Positions 38,332-45,919 of a stretch of 45,919 bases of DNA are shown here, in pieces. Source of the DNA: JAEZDP01 sp964430855 (GTDB taxonomy: Bacteria > Acidobacteriota > Vicinamibacteria > Vicinamibacterales > Vicinamibacteraceae); contig CAYSHC010000025.1 in the NCBI GenBank assembly GCA_964430855.1, positions 1 through 45,919 of the forward strand, written 5' to 3'. The notes below the pieces were generated by a model that was given only the letters and a program-made list of their open reading frames with translations, was not told where the DNA came from and did no database searches. A program made the translations under genes and the position numbers. Positions within the stretch are counted from its first letter, which is position 1. Each line of letters opens with the position of its first letter.

Positions 38332-40494
38332 TCAGTGAGCCAGCGGATCCGGGCGCATCTGGAACTTGATCACCTTGCTCGTCGTGCCCTTGCCGCCTTC
38401 CATGTGGAACGGCGCGCGCGTGCTGATGGTCGTCCAGATGCCGCGACCCTTCCAGCCGCCGTTCGGGTCGTCGATGCGCCCGTCCATCCACTTGGTGTAG
38501 TAGCCGAGGGGATAGGGCACGCGCAGGACGATCCACTCGCCGTCCTTCAGCACGAGCAGGCCCTCCGACGCGTTGCCCGTGTTGATGGGCACGTTCTCGC
38601 CGAGACCCAGCGCGCCGTACCAGTCCACCCACGTGTAGTAGCTGCCTTCGGCGCTGCCCGACGCCGTGACACCCCGCAGTTGCGGCAGCGGCTCCTCGTA
38701 CAACGTCCACCCCTCGGGACAGTGCTGGCCGGTCGCTTCGGGCCCGTTCAGCGGACCCTTGCACTTGCGGCGGTCGAAGCTGGCCATGTGGCCGCTCGCC
38801 AGCGCTGCCCAGACGACGCCGTTGCGGTCGACGTCCATGCCGCGCGGCGAGAAGCCCTGCACTTTGGCCTTCGGATTGCCGAACGGCGGCTCGTACACCT
38901 CGACCAGCGTCGTGTGCGGCGGGTCGTCGCCAGGCACGAGGCGCACGGCTGCGCCGGGGAACCCGAGCACCGACCCCCACACGGAGCCGTCGGGAACGGG
39001 CGTCACCGAATAGAACGCGGCGCCGTACCGCTTGTCCTTCGTCGGATCGACGGGCTCGTTCGGCTCGACGTACGCGTCGCGCCTGCCGTTGCCGTTGGTG
39101 TCGATGACAAGCGCGGTCCAGCCCTGCGACGCCGCCTCGTCGCCCGTCTCCTCGAACCTCTTGACGTCCAGCCAGCCGACGACCTGTCCGCCGCCGCTCG
39201 TCCACAGCGTGTGCCGGTCGTCGAGTGCGAACATCAGGTGGTGCGTGCCGAAGCAGGTGCTGATGTGCGTCAGCTGCTTCGTGGACGGATCCCACATCGC
39301 CAGGTGGCGGCTCGAGCGGTTCAGCGGGAACAGCTTCGCCGACGGGTGCGACGAGCCTTCCTTGCAGTAGTCGGGGTTGTCGAACGGGCGCACGGCCGCC
39401 GTGAGCCACACGCGCCCGCGGTGGTCGATCATCGGGTTGTGCACGTTCATCTGGCTGTCCCAGATGACCTCGTCGCCCCAGTACGGGGACGGCGCCGGCA
39501 TGTCGGGCGACGTCCGGGGCGTGGCGGGATCGCGCGGTGCGATGGGGATGCGCCGCGCCTCGTGCGTCTGCGGGTCCATCACGGGGATGTAGTCGGCGCT
39601 CAGCTCCAGCGCGCCGTACACCGGGCCGTTTGCATTGACCGTCGGGTCGCGGCGGTCCGTCGACACCACGTCGTGCAGGTAGTCGGTCGGGTCGGCCCAG
39701 TCCCACAGCGTGATGACGACGTTGCGCTCGATGCCGGTCGGACGCGGCGGCGCTTCGCGCGGATACTCGCCCTTCGCGATGCGCTCGGTCCAGTCGGCGA
39801 ACATGCGCAGGCCTCGCGGCCCCAGGCGGTTCAGCCCGTCGATCATGCCGGCGCCGGCCTGGCCCGACGCCACGCGCCGCAGCCACGCGGCCTCGTGTGA
39901 GGGGAACTCGCCGAGCGCCTTCGGGATCTCGCGCGTGCCCTTCGTCCCGAGCTGGTGGCACGCGGTGCAGTTGCCGCTCTTCACCATGCGCAGGTACTCG
40001 CCCTGCGACCGGATATTGGTGGGGATGCCGTTGCCCTCGGGCCCCGTGCCGGGGAAGTCCGACTCCGGCGGCACCTCCAGCAGCGACAGCCAGTACCCGG
40101 CGGGGTAGTACTGCGCCGCGGCGTGCGCCGACGGCGCCTTGGCCGACGTGAGCGCGAGCGTGCGGCCCGGCTCGGCCGAGACCTTCTGCGAGTCGACGAG
40201 GCCGTACCCGCGGACCCAGACGTCGTAGGACGCCTGCGGCAGGTCGGGCAGGACGAACCGCCCGAGCTCGTCGGTGACGACGATCCGTGCAAACGGCGTA
40301 GGCAGGTCCTTCGTCTCGGCGATGACCCACACGCCGGCCTCAGGGGCGCCGGCACTGTCCTGGACGACGCCGCTGATGTCGTCCCCGTCGCGCGGGATGT
40401 CCGGCACGGCCTGACGGGCCGAGGGAAGCGCAAGTGCTAACGTCAGGCCCGCCGCCAGGCAGGCCGCCATCGGGATGCGTCGGACGTGGCTCAC
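38332..40494 (-). CDS. Exported carboxypeptidase-regulatory / haem-motif / beta-propeller protein
   Basis: A 720-residue exported protein with an unusual domain order. Start is GTG at 40494, with AGAAAGG eight bases upstream; an earlier ATG at 40533 is not supported. After a Sec signal, residues ~35-105 form a carboxypeptidase-regulatory domain (ISGVVQDSAGAPEAGVWVI). A c-type haem motif, CTACH, occurs at residues ~176-180. The remainder looks like a Vgb/NHL-like beta-propeller (GRVWLTAAV, GVVWAALASGHMASFD, PDGSVWGSVLG). It could be a periplasmic electron-transfer or sensor protein or a lyase relative. It lies between catabolic gene sets on the same strand, 130 bases after the lactonase gene. 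Function is not assigned. Confidence 0.8.
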   Translation of the reverse strand: MSHVRRIPMAACLAAGLTLALALPSARQAVPDIPRDGDDISGVVQDSAGAPEAGVWVIAETKDLPTPFARIVVTDELGRFVLPDLPQASYDVWVRGYGLVDSQKVSAEPGRTLALTSAKAPSAHAAAQYYPAGYWLSLLEVPPESDFPGTGPEGNGIPTNIRSQGEYLRMVKSGNCTACHQLGTKGTREIPKALGEFPSHEAAWLRRVASGQAGAGMIDGLNRLGPRGLRMFADWTERIAKGEYPREAPPRPTGIERNVVITLWDWADPTDYLHDVVSTDRRDPTVNANGPVYGALELSADYIPVMDPQTHEARRIPIAPRDPATPRTSPDMPAPSPYWGDEVIWDSQMNVHNPMIDHRGRVWLTAAVRPFDNPDYCKEGSSHPSAKLFPLNRSSRHLAMWDPSTKQLTHISTCFGTHHLMFALDDRHTLWTSGGGQVVGWLDVKRFEETGDEAASQGWTALVIDTNGNGRRDAYVEPNEPVDPTKDKRYGAAFYSVTPVPDGSVWGSVLGFPGAAVRLVPGDDPPHTTLVEVYEPPFGNPKAKVQGFSPRGMDVDRNGVVWAALASGHMASFDRRKCKGPLNGPEATGQHCPEGWTLYEEPLPQLRGVTASGSAEGSYYTWVDWYGALGLGENVPINTGNASEGLLVLKDGEWIVLRVPYPLGYYTKWMDGRIDDPNGGWKGRGIWTTISTRAPFHMEGGKGTTSKVIKFQMRPDPLAH

Positions 40495-40624
40495 GTCGGC
40501 AACCTTTCTCTCGGATTGGAAGTTTGGGGGCATTCTGCCACAGCAGGTCGCCCGGGCAGCTCGGCGGTGGGCACGCGACGTGCCCGCGGCTCACCTGTCC
40601 CCGTGGGTCGGACGCGGCTGTCGT

Positions 40625-41467
40625 TCAGGCCGCCGGCGACGGCAGGCGGTACACGCGGCGCGCGGTGGCGTCGAGAATCGCGTGGCGCTCGTCGTCGGAC
40701 AGCTCGGCGATCAAGGCGTGGACGGCCTCCACCCACGTGGCGTACTCGGCGCGCAGGCGGCACACCGGCCAGTCGGTCCCCATCAGCAGGCGCGCCGGCC
40801 CGAAGGCCTCGAGCGCGACCTCCACGTACGGCCGCAGCAGGTCGAGCGACCACGTCGAGTCGGCGACCTCGGTGACCAGACCGGAGATCTTGGCCGTCAC
40901 GTTGGGGCGCCGCGCGAGCTCGCGAAGGTGTTGCGCCCACGTCTCGTCGAACCCGGCAGCGCGGATGGCGGGCTTGGCGAGGTGGTCGAGCACGAAGCGC
41001 TGCCTCGGGTGCCGGTCGACGAACCTGATGGCTTCCGGCAGTTGCGGCGCGTAGATGAGAATGTCGTAGACCAGGTCGACGCGCTCGAGCGCGCGGATGC
41101 CTGCGTTGAACGCCGTGCCGTCGAGGAAGCCGTCAGGCTCGGCCTGCACGATGTGGCGGACGCCGACAAATGCCGGGTCGTCCGCGAGGGGGGCGAGCAC
41201 ACGCTCCACGTCCGGGGCCTGGAGGTCCACCCAGCCGACGACGGCCGCGACAAGGGGCGATGTGCGCGCGGCCTCGAGCAGGGCTTCGTTCTCCTCGAGC
41301 GACTGCCGCGCCTGCACCACGACGGTCGCGTCGACGCCCGTGCCGCGAGCGGCCTCCGCGAGGTCGGCCTCGTCGTAGTCGCGTTGCAGGACCTCCATGC
41401 CCGTGCCGATCCACGCGTACTCGGCCGGGCTGTACCGCCAGAGATGATGATGGCTGTCGACGGCCAT
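40625..41467 (-). CDS. Amidohydrolase_2 / L-fuconolactonase-like lactonase (COG3618 type)
   Basis: A 280-residue TIM-barrel hydrolase. Metal or active-site motifs are DSHHHLWRY at the N-terminus, VGVRHIVQ, FVLDHLAKP and LLMGTDWPVC near the end, all typical of the COG3618 lactonase group. Characterised members open aldono-lactones such as L-fucono-1,5-lactone after sugar dehydrogenation. It is cytoplasmic, with no signal. It follows proline dehydrogenase by 21 bases in the same orientation. Together with the SDR and the DHDPS-like aldolase this resembles the non-phosphorylating sugar-acid route, but the SDR is atypical, so this is inference. Confidence 0.85.
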   Translation of the reverse strand: MAVDSHHHLWRYSPAEYAWIGTGMEVLQRDYDEADLAEAARGTGVDATVVVQARQSLEENEALLEAARTSPLVAAVVGWVDLQAPDVERVLAPLADDPAFVGVRHIVQAEPDGFLDGTAFNAGIRALERVDLVYDILIYAPQLPEAIRFVDRHPRQRFVLDHLAKPAIRAAGFDETWAQHLRELARRPNVTAKISGLVTEVADSTWSLDLLRPYVEVALEAFGPARLLMGTDWPVCRLRAEYATWVEAVHALIAELSDDERHAILDATARRVYRLPSPAA

Positions 41468-41488
41468 GTGTCGTCCGGGGGGGCGGCG

Positions 41489-42421
41489 TCACCGCGAGAA
41501 CATTGTCCGGACGACGAACCAGACGTTGGCCGGACGTTCCGCGAGGCGGCGCATGTACCAGGGAAACCAGAACGTGCCGTAGCTGATGAGGACGCGCACG
41601 CGGTGGCCTTCGTCGGCAATCCGCTGCTGGAGTGACCGCTGGATGCCATAGAGCAGCGCGAACTCGTACGCGTCGGCCGGGACCCCCGTGGCGCGCGCAT
41701 GGTCCTGGAGGGCCCGGACGATCGTCACGTCGTGCGTGCCGAACACTGCCTCGAAGCCGGCGGCTCGCGCGTCGGCGCTCAGCATGCGCTTCGCGAGGCG
41801 GAGGTACGCGGCATCGACATCGGCCTTCTTCGGGTAGGCCACCGACGCGGGTTCACGGTAGGCGCCCTTGACGAGGCGCACGCCGCCGCCCGCCGCGATG
41901 ACGGCGTCGAGGTCGGCGGGCGTCCGGTACAGGTATGCCTGGAGGCACACGCCGACCTTCGGATACGACGCCCGCACCTTGTGGTAGAGCGCCAGCGTGG
42001 CGTCCACGTACTGATGCTGCTCCATGTCGATCCAGAGGCGGATGCCATGCGTGGCCGCGCGGGCCGCCACGCGCCCGAGCAGCGCGAGGCACCTGTCGGC
42101 GTCGATGTCGAGGCCCAGCTGCGTGAGCTTGACCGAGACCTGGCCCTCGAGGCCGCGCGCCGCGATGTCGTCGAGCAGCTGGACGTAGTGGTCGGCGACG
42201 GCTTGCGCCTCCGCGAGATCGGTGACGTTCTCGCCGAGGTACGTGAAGATCGAGCGGATGCCCGAGGGGGCAAGCTCCGCCGCGGCGTCGAGCGCCGACG
42301 CCGCGTCCTCGCCCGGCATGAAGCGCGACACCGCGCGGCGGACGAAGCCGATCCGCGGGGCGTTCTTCCGGAGCCAGCGATTGTCGGCGGCCGCCAGCAG
42401 CACGCGTCGCATCGGGTTCAC
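41489..42421 (-). CDS. Proline dehydrogenase
   Basis: A 310-residue FAD-dependent barrel protein of the short monofunctional type. Typical segments are SVKLTQLGLDID, RLWIDMEQHQYVDATL, GVCLQAYLYRT, VRLVKGAYREP, TLEAVFGTHD-type AVFGTHDVTIV and FALLYGIQ, ending with YMRRLAERPANVWF. It oxidises L-proline to delta-1-pyrroline-5-carboxylate, passing electrons to quinone at the membrane. The GTG start at 42421 is preferred, with ATG at 42412 possible. The partner P5C dehydrogenase is not adjacent. It sits seven bases after the SDR stop and 21 bases before the lactonase, so it is probably in the same operon, an odd combination with sugar-acid enzymes. Confidence 0.93.
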   Translation of the reverse strand: MNPMRRVLLAAADNRWLRKNAPRIGFVRRAVSRFMPGEDAASALDAAAELAPSGIRSIFTYLGENVTDLAEAQAVADHYVQLLDDIAARGLEGQVSVKLTQLGLDIDADRCLALLGRVAARAATHGIRLWIDMEQHQYVDATLALYHKVRASYPKVGVCLQAYLYRTPADLDAVIAAGGGVRLVKGAYREPASVAYPKKADVDAAYLRLAKRMLSADARAAGFEAVFGTHDVTIVRALQDHARATGVPADAYEFALLYGIQRSLQQRIADEGHRVRVLISYGTFWFPWYMRRLAERPANVWFVVRTMFSR

Positions 42422-42428
42422 GGCGCGC

Positions 42429-43217
42429 CTACCAGGTCTTGATCAGGCCGCCGTCGACCTGCACGAACGCCCCCGTCGTGTAGGCGGACGCGTCCGAGAG
42501 CAGGAACGCCGCGGTTCGGCCGAACTCGGCAGGCGTCCCGTACCGTCCGAGGGGGATGCTGCGCTCGGCGGCCGCCCGCTGCTCCTCGGCAGGCACGCCG
42601 CGCGCCTTCGCGCGGCCGGCGTCAAGCTCGCGCACGCGGTCGGTGTCGATGCGGCCGGGGACGATGTTGTTGACGCGGATGCCCACGGGAGCGAGCTCGT
42701 TGGCGAGGGTCTTGACGAGGGCGGCCACGCCCGCGCGCACGACGTTGGACAGCGCAAGGTTCGGGATCGGCTCCCGCACGGCCGACGATGTCGTCACGAG
42801 GATGCTGCCACCCCCGCGTGCCTCCATCGAGGGGACGGCGAGCCGCACCATCCGGATGGCGCTCAGGAGCAGCAGGTCCACCGCGTCGTTCCATGCGGCA
42901 TCGTCGAAGCCGAGGGCAGGGCCCGGTGGCGGCCCGCCGGTGTTGACGAAGAGCAGGTCCACGCCGCCGTAGCGGACCGTGGTCGCGTCGAACCACGCCT
43001 CGATGTCGGCAGCCTTCCTGAAGTCGGCCTGCGTCGCCACGACGTCTCCGGCGCCTGCATCGCTGAGCCGCGATGCCGCGGCCTCGAGCCTGGCGGCGTC
43101 GCGCGACGCCACCGAAAGCCGCGCCCCCTCGCGCGCGAGTGCCTCGGCCACCGCGTAGCCGAGCCCGCGGCTGCCGCCAGCCACCATCGCCACCTTGCCC
43201 TTCAGGCCGAGATCCAT
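42429..43217 (-). CDS. Short-chain dehydrogenase-like protein with altered catalytic motif
   Basis: A 262-residue SDR fold with an intact cofactor motif (VAGGSRGLG, residues 12-20) and a conventional C-terminus (GRYGTPAEFGRTAAFLLSDASAYTTGAFVQVDGG). The structural NNAG is VNTGG, and the YxxxK motif is S157-N-V-V-R161, so both catalytic Tyr and Lys are replaced. A subgroup of FabG-like SDRs has this SNxxR pattern; its activity is not established to my knowledge. The start ATG overlaps the DHDPS-like gene by 16 bases. It may be a non-standard dehydrogenase or a binding protein. It is one of four genes in an apparent operon. Confidence 0.87.
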   Translation of the reverse strand: MDLGLKGKVAMVAGGSRGLGYAVAEALAREGARLSVASRDAARLEAAASRLSDAGAGDVVATQADFRKAADIEAWFDATTVRYGGVDLLFVNTGGPPPGPALGFDDAAWNDAVDLLLLSAIRMVRLAVPSMEARGGGSILVTTSSAVREPIPNLALSNVVRAGVAALVKTLANELAPVGIRVNNIVPGRIDTDRVRELDAGRAKARGVPAEEQRAAAERSIPLGRYGTPAEFGRTAAFLLSDASAYTTGAFVQVDGGLIKTW

Positions 43218-44110
43218 TCACACCCCTCCTGTGCGCCGGTCCAGGCCAGCAGCCGATCGAGCGCGGCGGCGGTGCCGGCATCGACGCTGGCGCCCGGCGG
43301 GCGCGTGCGGGCGTCGGCGATCAGCCCGCGTCGCTTCAGCACGTCCTTGCGGATGGCCATGCCGATGCCCTCCTGGAATTCGAAGCGCATGAGCGGCAGG
43401 ACCCGGTAGAACACGTCTGCCGCGCCGTCCACGTCGCCGGCGCGGAAGCGGGAGACGATGGCGACAAGCGCCTCCGGATAGGCAAAGCCGGTCATGGCTC
43501 CTGCCCCGCCGGCCAGCAGTTCCTCGAGCAGGTACACGCCACCCAGGCCGCCGAAGATCGCGACCGGCGTGTCGCCGGCGGCCTCGAGGATGAGGGCGGT
43601 CTTGCGCGGCGTCGGCGGATCCTCGAGCTTGATCGTGCGCGCCGCAGGGATCTCGCGGGCAATCTGCGCGAGCAGCGCCGGCTCCATGGCAAAGCCCGAC
43701 ACCGGGGGGTAGTCCTGCACGACGATCGGGACGTCGACGCGCTCGGCGAGCGTGGCGTAATGCGTCCGCACCGACGCGGAGTTGAGCTTGGGCGCGCGCG
43801 GCGGGCTCACCATGACGGCGGCCGCGCCTGCCTCGGCCGCCTGGCGGCTGAAGGCGAGACAGGTGTGCAGCCCCTCGGCCGTCGTGCCGACGACGACGGG
43901 GACGCGGCCGTTGACCGCCGTCATGATGGTGTCGAGGACGAGGCCGCGCTCGCGCTCGGTCAGCCGCGTCACCTCGCTCGTCACGCCCAGCGCCGTGAAC
44001 CCGGTGACGCCCGCGCCGATGAAGGCTTCGACCACGCGTCGCAGGCTCTGGACGTCCACGTCGCCCTGTGCGTCAAACGGCGTGGCGAGGACCGAATACA
44101 CCCCGTGCAT
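43202..44110 (-). CDS. Dihydrodipicolinate synthase-family aldolase/lyase (DapA-like length)
   Basis: A 302-residue TIM-barrel enzyme of the DapA superfamily. The Schiff-base Lys is K161 (TIKLEDPP) and the Tyr is Y134 (VQDYPPVSG), matching DapA numbering. The GTTGE loop that binds pyruvate in DapA is GVTSE, and MVSPPRAPKL replaces the usual VTPYYNKP, so a substrate other than aspartate semialdehyde is likely, such as a 2-keto-3-deoxy sugar acid or a hydroxyproline-route intermediate. GGAAGGAGG precedes the ATG by ten bases. It is the first gene of the four-gene set and has a candidate promoter. Confidence 0.87.
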   Translation of the reverse strand: MHGVYSVLATPFDAQGDVDVQSLRRVVEAFIGAGVTGFTALGVTSEVTRLTERERGLVLDTIMTAVNGRVPVVVGTTAEGLHTCLAFSRQAAEAGAAAVMVSPPRAPKLNSASVRTHYATLAERVDVPIVVQDYPPVSGFAMEPALLAQIAREIPAARTIKLEDPPTPRKTALILEAAGDTPVAIFGGLGGVYLLEELLAGGAGAMTGFAYPEALVAIVSRFRAGDVDGAADVFYRVLPLMRFEFQEGIGMAIRKDVLKRRGLIADARTRPPGASVDAGTAAALDRLLAWTGAQEGCEWISA

Positions 44111-44160
44111 CGACTGCTTGCCTCCTTCCGGACGGACGGGTCGCGCCCGTCGGCACGCTC

Positions 44161-44190
44161 ACGGTAAGCAAGCGCCCCTGCGGCGGTCAA
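44161..44190 (-). promoter_or_regulatory. Candidate promoter of the DHDPS-SDR-ProDH-lactonase set
   Basis: On the minus strand TTGACC (44190-44185) and TACCGT (44166-44161) are 18 bases apart, upstream of the ATG at 44110. The -35 box is close to consensus, the -10 fits TAnnnT. Confidence 0.45.
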
Positions 44191-44218
44191 TCGCGAACCC
44201 GGACGTGCCGCCGCCGCG

Positions 44219-45523
44219 TCAGTGCGTCGCGGGGGCCGGCGCCTCGGACGTCTGGACGTCGGCCCGGGCGCGCCCGCCGTAGGTACGCCCCACCCGCAGC
44301 CCGAGCAGCGCCCAGCACGCGGCAACCGTCAGCCCGATCAGCCCCACCTGCCCGAGCTGCAGCCCGATGGCCGCCACGCCGGCCATGCCCCAGCCGACGA
44401 CGAGGTCGCCGCCGCGATAGATGGCCGTGTCGATGAAGGCCTTCGCCTTGTAGCGGCTCTCGCGCCCCACCTGCGTGTAGAGGCTCTCGCGGGCCGGCGC
44501 GATCAGCGCGAAGTTGCCGGCGCGGTGCACCACCTGGATGACAGCGAGCAGGATGGGCGCAGGGGAGGCCGCCAGCACGGCAAAGCCGACGGCGACCAGC
44601 GCAGGCGAGATCACAAGCAGCGGCGTCACGCCGAAGCGCGTCATCAGGACCCGCGTGACAAACACCTGCGTCAGCACCGTCAGCGCGTTCACGGCAAAGT
44701 CGATGCGTGCGAAGTAGGCCGCGCGCTCGGCGGGCTCGCCGAAGGCCGCCGCCACGACCGCGGCCTGCTGGTAGTACAGGATCGTGTTGACGGTGACATA
44801 CAGGAGCAGGAGCCCGGCGATCGCGCGCAGGAAGGGCGTCTGAAGCACGAGCCGGGCGCCCGCCATCACGGTGCCGCCGATGACCTGCTCGGGACCCCGC
44901 CGCTGCGTCGCCCAGGGCACGAGACGCCAGACGGCGACGAGCGCGCCACCGAGCAGCAGCGCCGAGCCGAGCATCAGCTGCGGCACGCCCACGCGCTCGA
45001 CAAGGAGTGCCGTCATCGCCGGCCCGGCCAGCGCGCCGCAGGTGCCGCCTGCCGCGATGACGCCGAACAGCCGCCGGCTCTGGTCCTTCGAGAAGATGTC
45101 GGCCATGAAGCTCCAGAACACCGACACCACGAACAGGTTGAAGACGCTGACCCAGACGAAGAACGTCGGCACGGCCAGCGTGAGCCCCACGCCGGAGCGG
45201 AACAGCGCGTAGAAGCCGAGCAGGCAGGCGATGAAGAAGATGTAGACGGCGGGCACGAACACACGCCGCGGATACCGCGCCACGATCGCGCCGTACACCG
45301 GCTGGGCCAGCAGCATGCAGACGAACGTGCCGGTGAACAGCCACTGGAGCCGGTCCACGCCGTGGCGGACACCCATCTCCTCGCGCAGCGGGCGCAACAG
45401 GCCGTAGGCGCTCAGCAGCGCGAAGAAGTAGCCGAAGCTCCAGAGCAGGGCCGGGAGTTCGTCGCGCGTGGCGCCCAGCAGGCGTGCCAGGCGCGCGACG
45501 ATCCTGTCGAGCCATCCGTTCAT
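44219..45523 (-). CDS. ATP/ADP-carrier-like (AAA/NTT) or MFS membrane transporter
   Basis: A 434-residue polytopic inner-membrane protein with about twelve hydrophobic segments. The N-terminal RDELPALLWSFGYFFALLSAYGLLRPLREE pattern, with a conserved RPLRE-type motif, resembles the NTT/AAA nucleotide-carrier-like proteins of free-living bacteria. KDQSRRLFGVIAAGGTCGALAGP and ARESLYTQVGRESRYKAKAFIDTAIYRGGD also match that family. The transport substrate in free-living bacteria is not established; nucleotide exchange should not be assumed. It is 25 bases downstream of the C39-like gene and probably co-transcribed with it. Confidence 0.82.
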   Translation of the reverse strand: MNGWLDRIVARLARLLGATRDELPALLWSFGYFFALLSAYGLLRPLREEMGVRHGVDRLQWLFTGTFVCMLLAQPVYGAIVARYPRRVFVPAVYIFFIACLLGFYALFRSGVGLTLAVPTFFVWVSVFNLFVVSVFWSFMADIFSKDQSRRLFGVIAAGGTCGALAGPAMTALLVERVGVPQLMLGSALLLGGALVAVWRLVPWATQRRGPEQVIGGTVMAGARLVLQTPFLRAIAGLLLLYVTVNTILYYQQAAVVAAAFGEPAERAAYFARIDFAVNALTVLTQVFVTRVLMTRFGVTPLLVISPALVAVGFAVLAASPAPILLAVIQVVHRAGNFALIAPARESLYTQVGRESRYKAKAFIDTAIYRGGDLVVGWGMAGVAAIGLQLGQVGLIGLTVAACWALLGLRVGRTYGGRARADVQTSEAPAPATH

Positions 45524-45548
45524 CGCCCGGCTCCCGGCACCGGCGTGG

Positions 45549-45919
45549 TCAACGCTTGCGCCGCCAGAGCAGGACGGTCTCGCGGTTGCGGAGCGAACCG
45601 AAGCAGTACCGCTTCCTGTTGCTGTAGGTGTCGAGCCAATCGCGTTCGATCCACAGGTTCGCGCCGTGCTCGTCGTCGCGCAGGCGCTCCACCACGCCCG
45701 ACAGGCCCTTGATGGTGCGCTGGTAGTAGGGGTCGAAGAACGACAGGCCCACGGGGTCGGCCTTGACGGCGAGCACGTAGTGCCACAGGCCGCCGCCGAC
45801 GTGGATGTTGCAGAGCGCCACGCCGCCGGTGTTGAGGCAGGCGACGATGGGGTTGCCGCGCCGCACGTGCACCTCCGCCCCGCGGAGGTAGGCGGTCTTC
45901 ACGGCAAAGCGTCCCTCGC
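45549..45919 (-). CDS. C39-peptidase-like domain protein, 3' part only
   Basis: About 122 C-terminal residues are present; the 5' end is outside the window. The GTG at 45902 is internal, because the frame (EGRFAVKTAYLRGAEV) continues past the edge. PIVACLNTGG, HYVLAV near the middle and FFDPYYQR follow the His and Asp/Asn regions of papain-like C39 peptidases, a common fold for double-glycine leader peptidases and related transferases. The catalytic Cys would be upstream and cannot be seen. The C-terminal residues include WIERDWLDTYSNRKRYCF. It is followed 25 bases later by the carrier-like gene. Assignment is tentative. Confidence 0.55.
   Translation of the reverse strand, partial: EGRFAVKTAYLRGAEVHVRRGNPIVACLNTGGVALCNIHVGGGLWHYVLAVKADPVGLSFFDPYYQRTIKGLSGVVERLRDDEHGANLWIERDWLDTYSNRKRYCFGSLRNRETVLLWRRKR

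Overview
This 45.9 kb window is GC-rich chromosomal DNA carrying about 42 protein-coding genes, two tRNA genes and one run of 100 N (16201-16300). The gene content suggests an acidobacterium, most likely of the Vicinamibacteria type. The signs are an Oar-like TonB-dependent receptor with a carboxypeptidase-regulatory domain, Tat-exported Gfo/Idh/MocA and sugar-isomerase-fold proteins, a haem-carrying PQQ dehydrogenase, a DUF1080 protein, a DUF1844 protein and degenerate heptanucleotide intergenic repeats. This placement is inference from content; no 16S or ribosomal marker is present.

Layout. 2-15593 is mostly housekeeping: carB (5' end outside the window), comEC, mazG and the large TonB-dependent receptor (both on minus), then a plus-strand run of a DUF1844 protein, a PhnP-like metallo-hydrolase, ribF, a small hypothetical, cysS and a class III aminotransferase. 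15646-20171 holds a PQQ/haem dehydrogenase translationally coupled to a membrane acyltransferase (interrupted by the N gap) and, divergently, a Tat-exported sugar isomerase-fold protein. 20317-24756 holds yraN, a SugE/Gdx-type SMR transporter, tRNA-Gly(GCC), tRNA-Cys(GCA), a GNAT enzyme, a YtrA-type GntR regulator with a slipin, a secreted ExbD/TolR-like protein and an exported short-chain dehydrogenase.

24767-33466 holds a BNR-type exported protein, two hypotheticals, an apparent operon of Tat-exported Gfo/Idh/MocA oxidoreductase, SUMF1-domain protein and ApbE, then an alpha/beta hydrolase, a hexapeptide acyltransferase and a DUF1080 protein. 33473-45919 is mainly minus strand and catabolic in flavour. 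It includes a coupled trio (SDR-type epimerase, DHDPS-like lyase, exported amidohydrolase), a tandem-GNAT gene on plus, an exported haem-motif/beta-propeller protein, a four-gene set (DHDPS-like, SDR, proline dehydrogenase, fuconolactonase-like), an ATP/ADP-carrier-like membrane protein and the 3' part of a C39-peptidase-like gene.

Most genes look ordinary. The strongest unexplained signals are: (i) a degenerate 7-bp tandem repeat at four separate gene 3' ends, in one place supplying the last codons and both stops of two convergent genes; (ii) an in-frame palindromic repeat inside the acyltransferase at the assembly gap, with identical 12-mers on both gap edges; (iii) repeated GTGAC/GTCAC dyads upstream of the TonB receptor; (iv) SDR-superfamily enzymes lacking the canonical catalytic Lys in two neighbouring catabolic sets; and (v) a 321-bp antisense overlap between apbE and a hydrolase. 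No CRISPR array, transposase, prophage or obvious defence system is visible.
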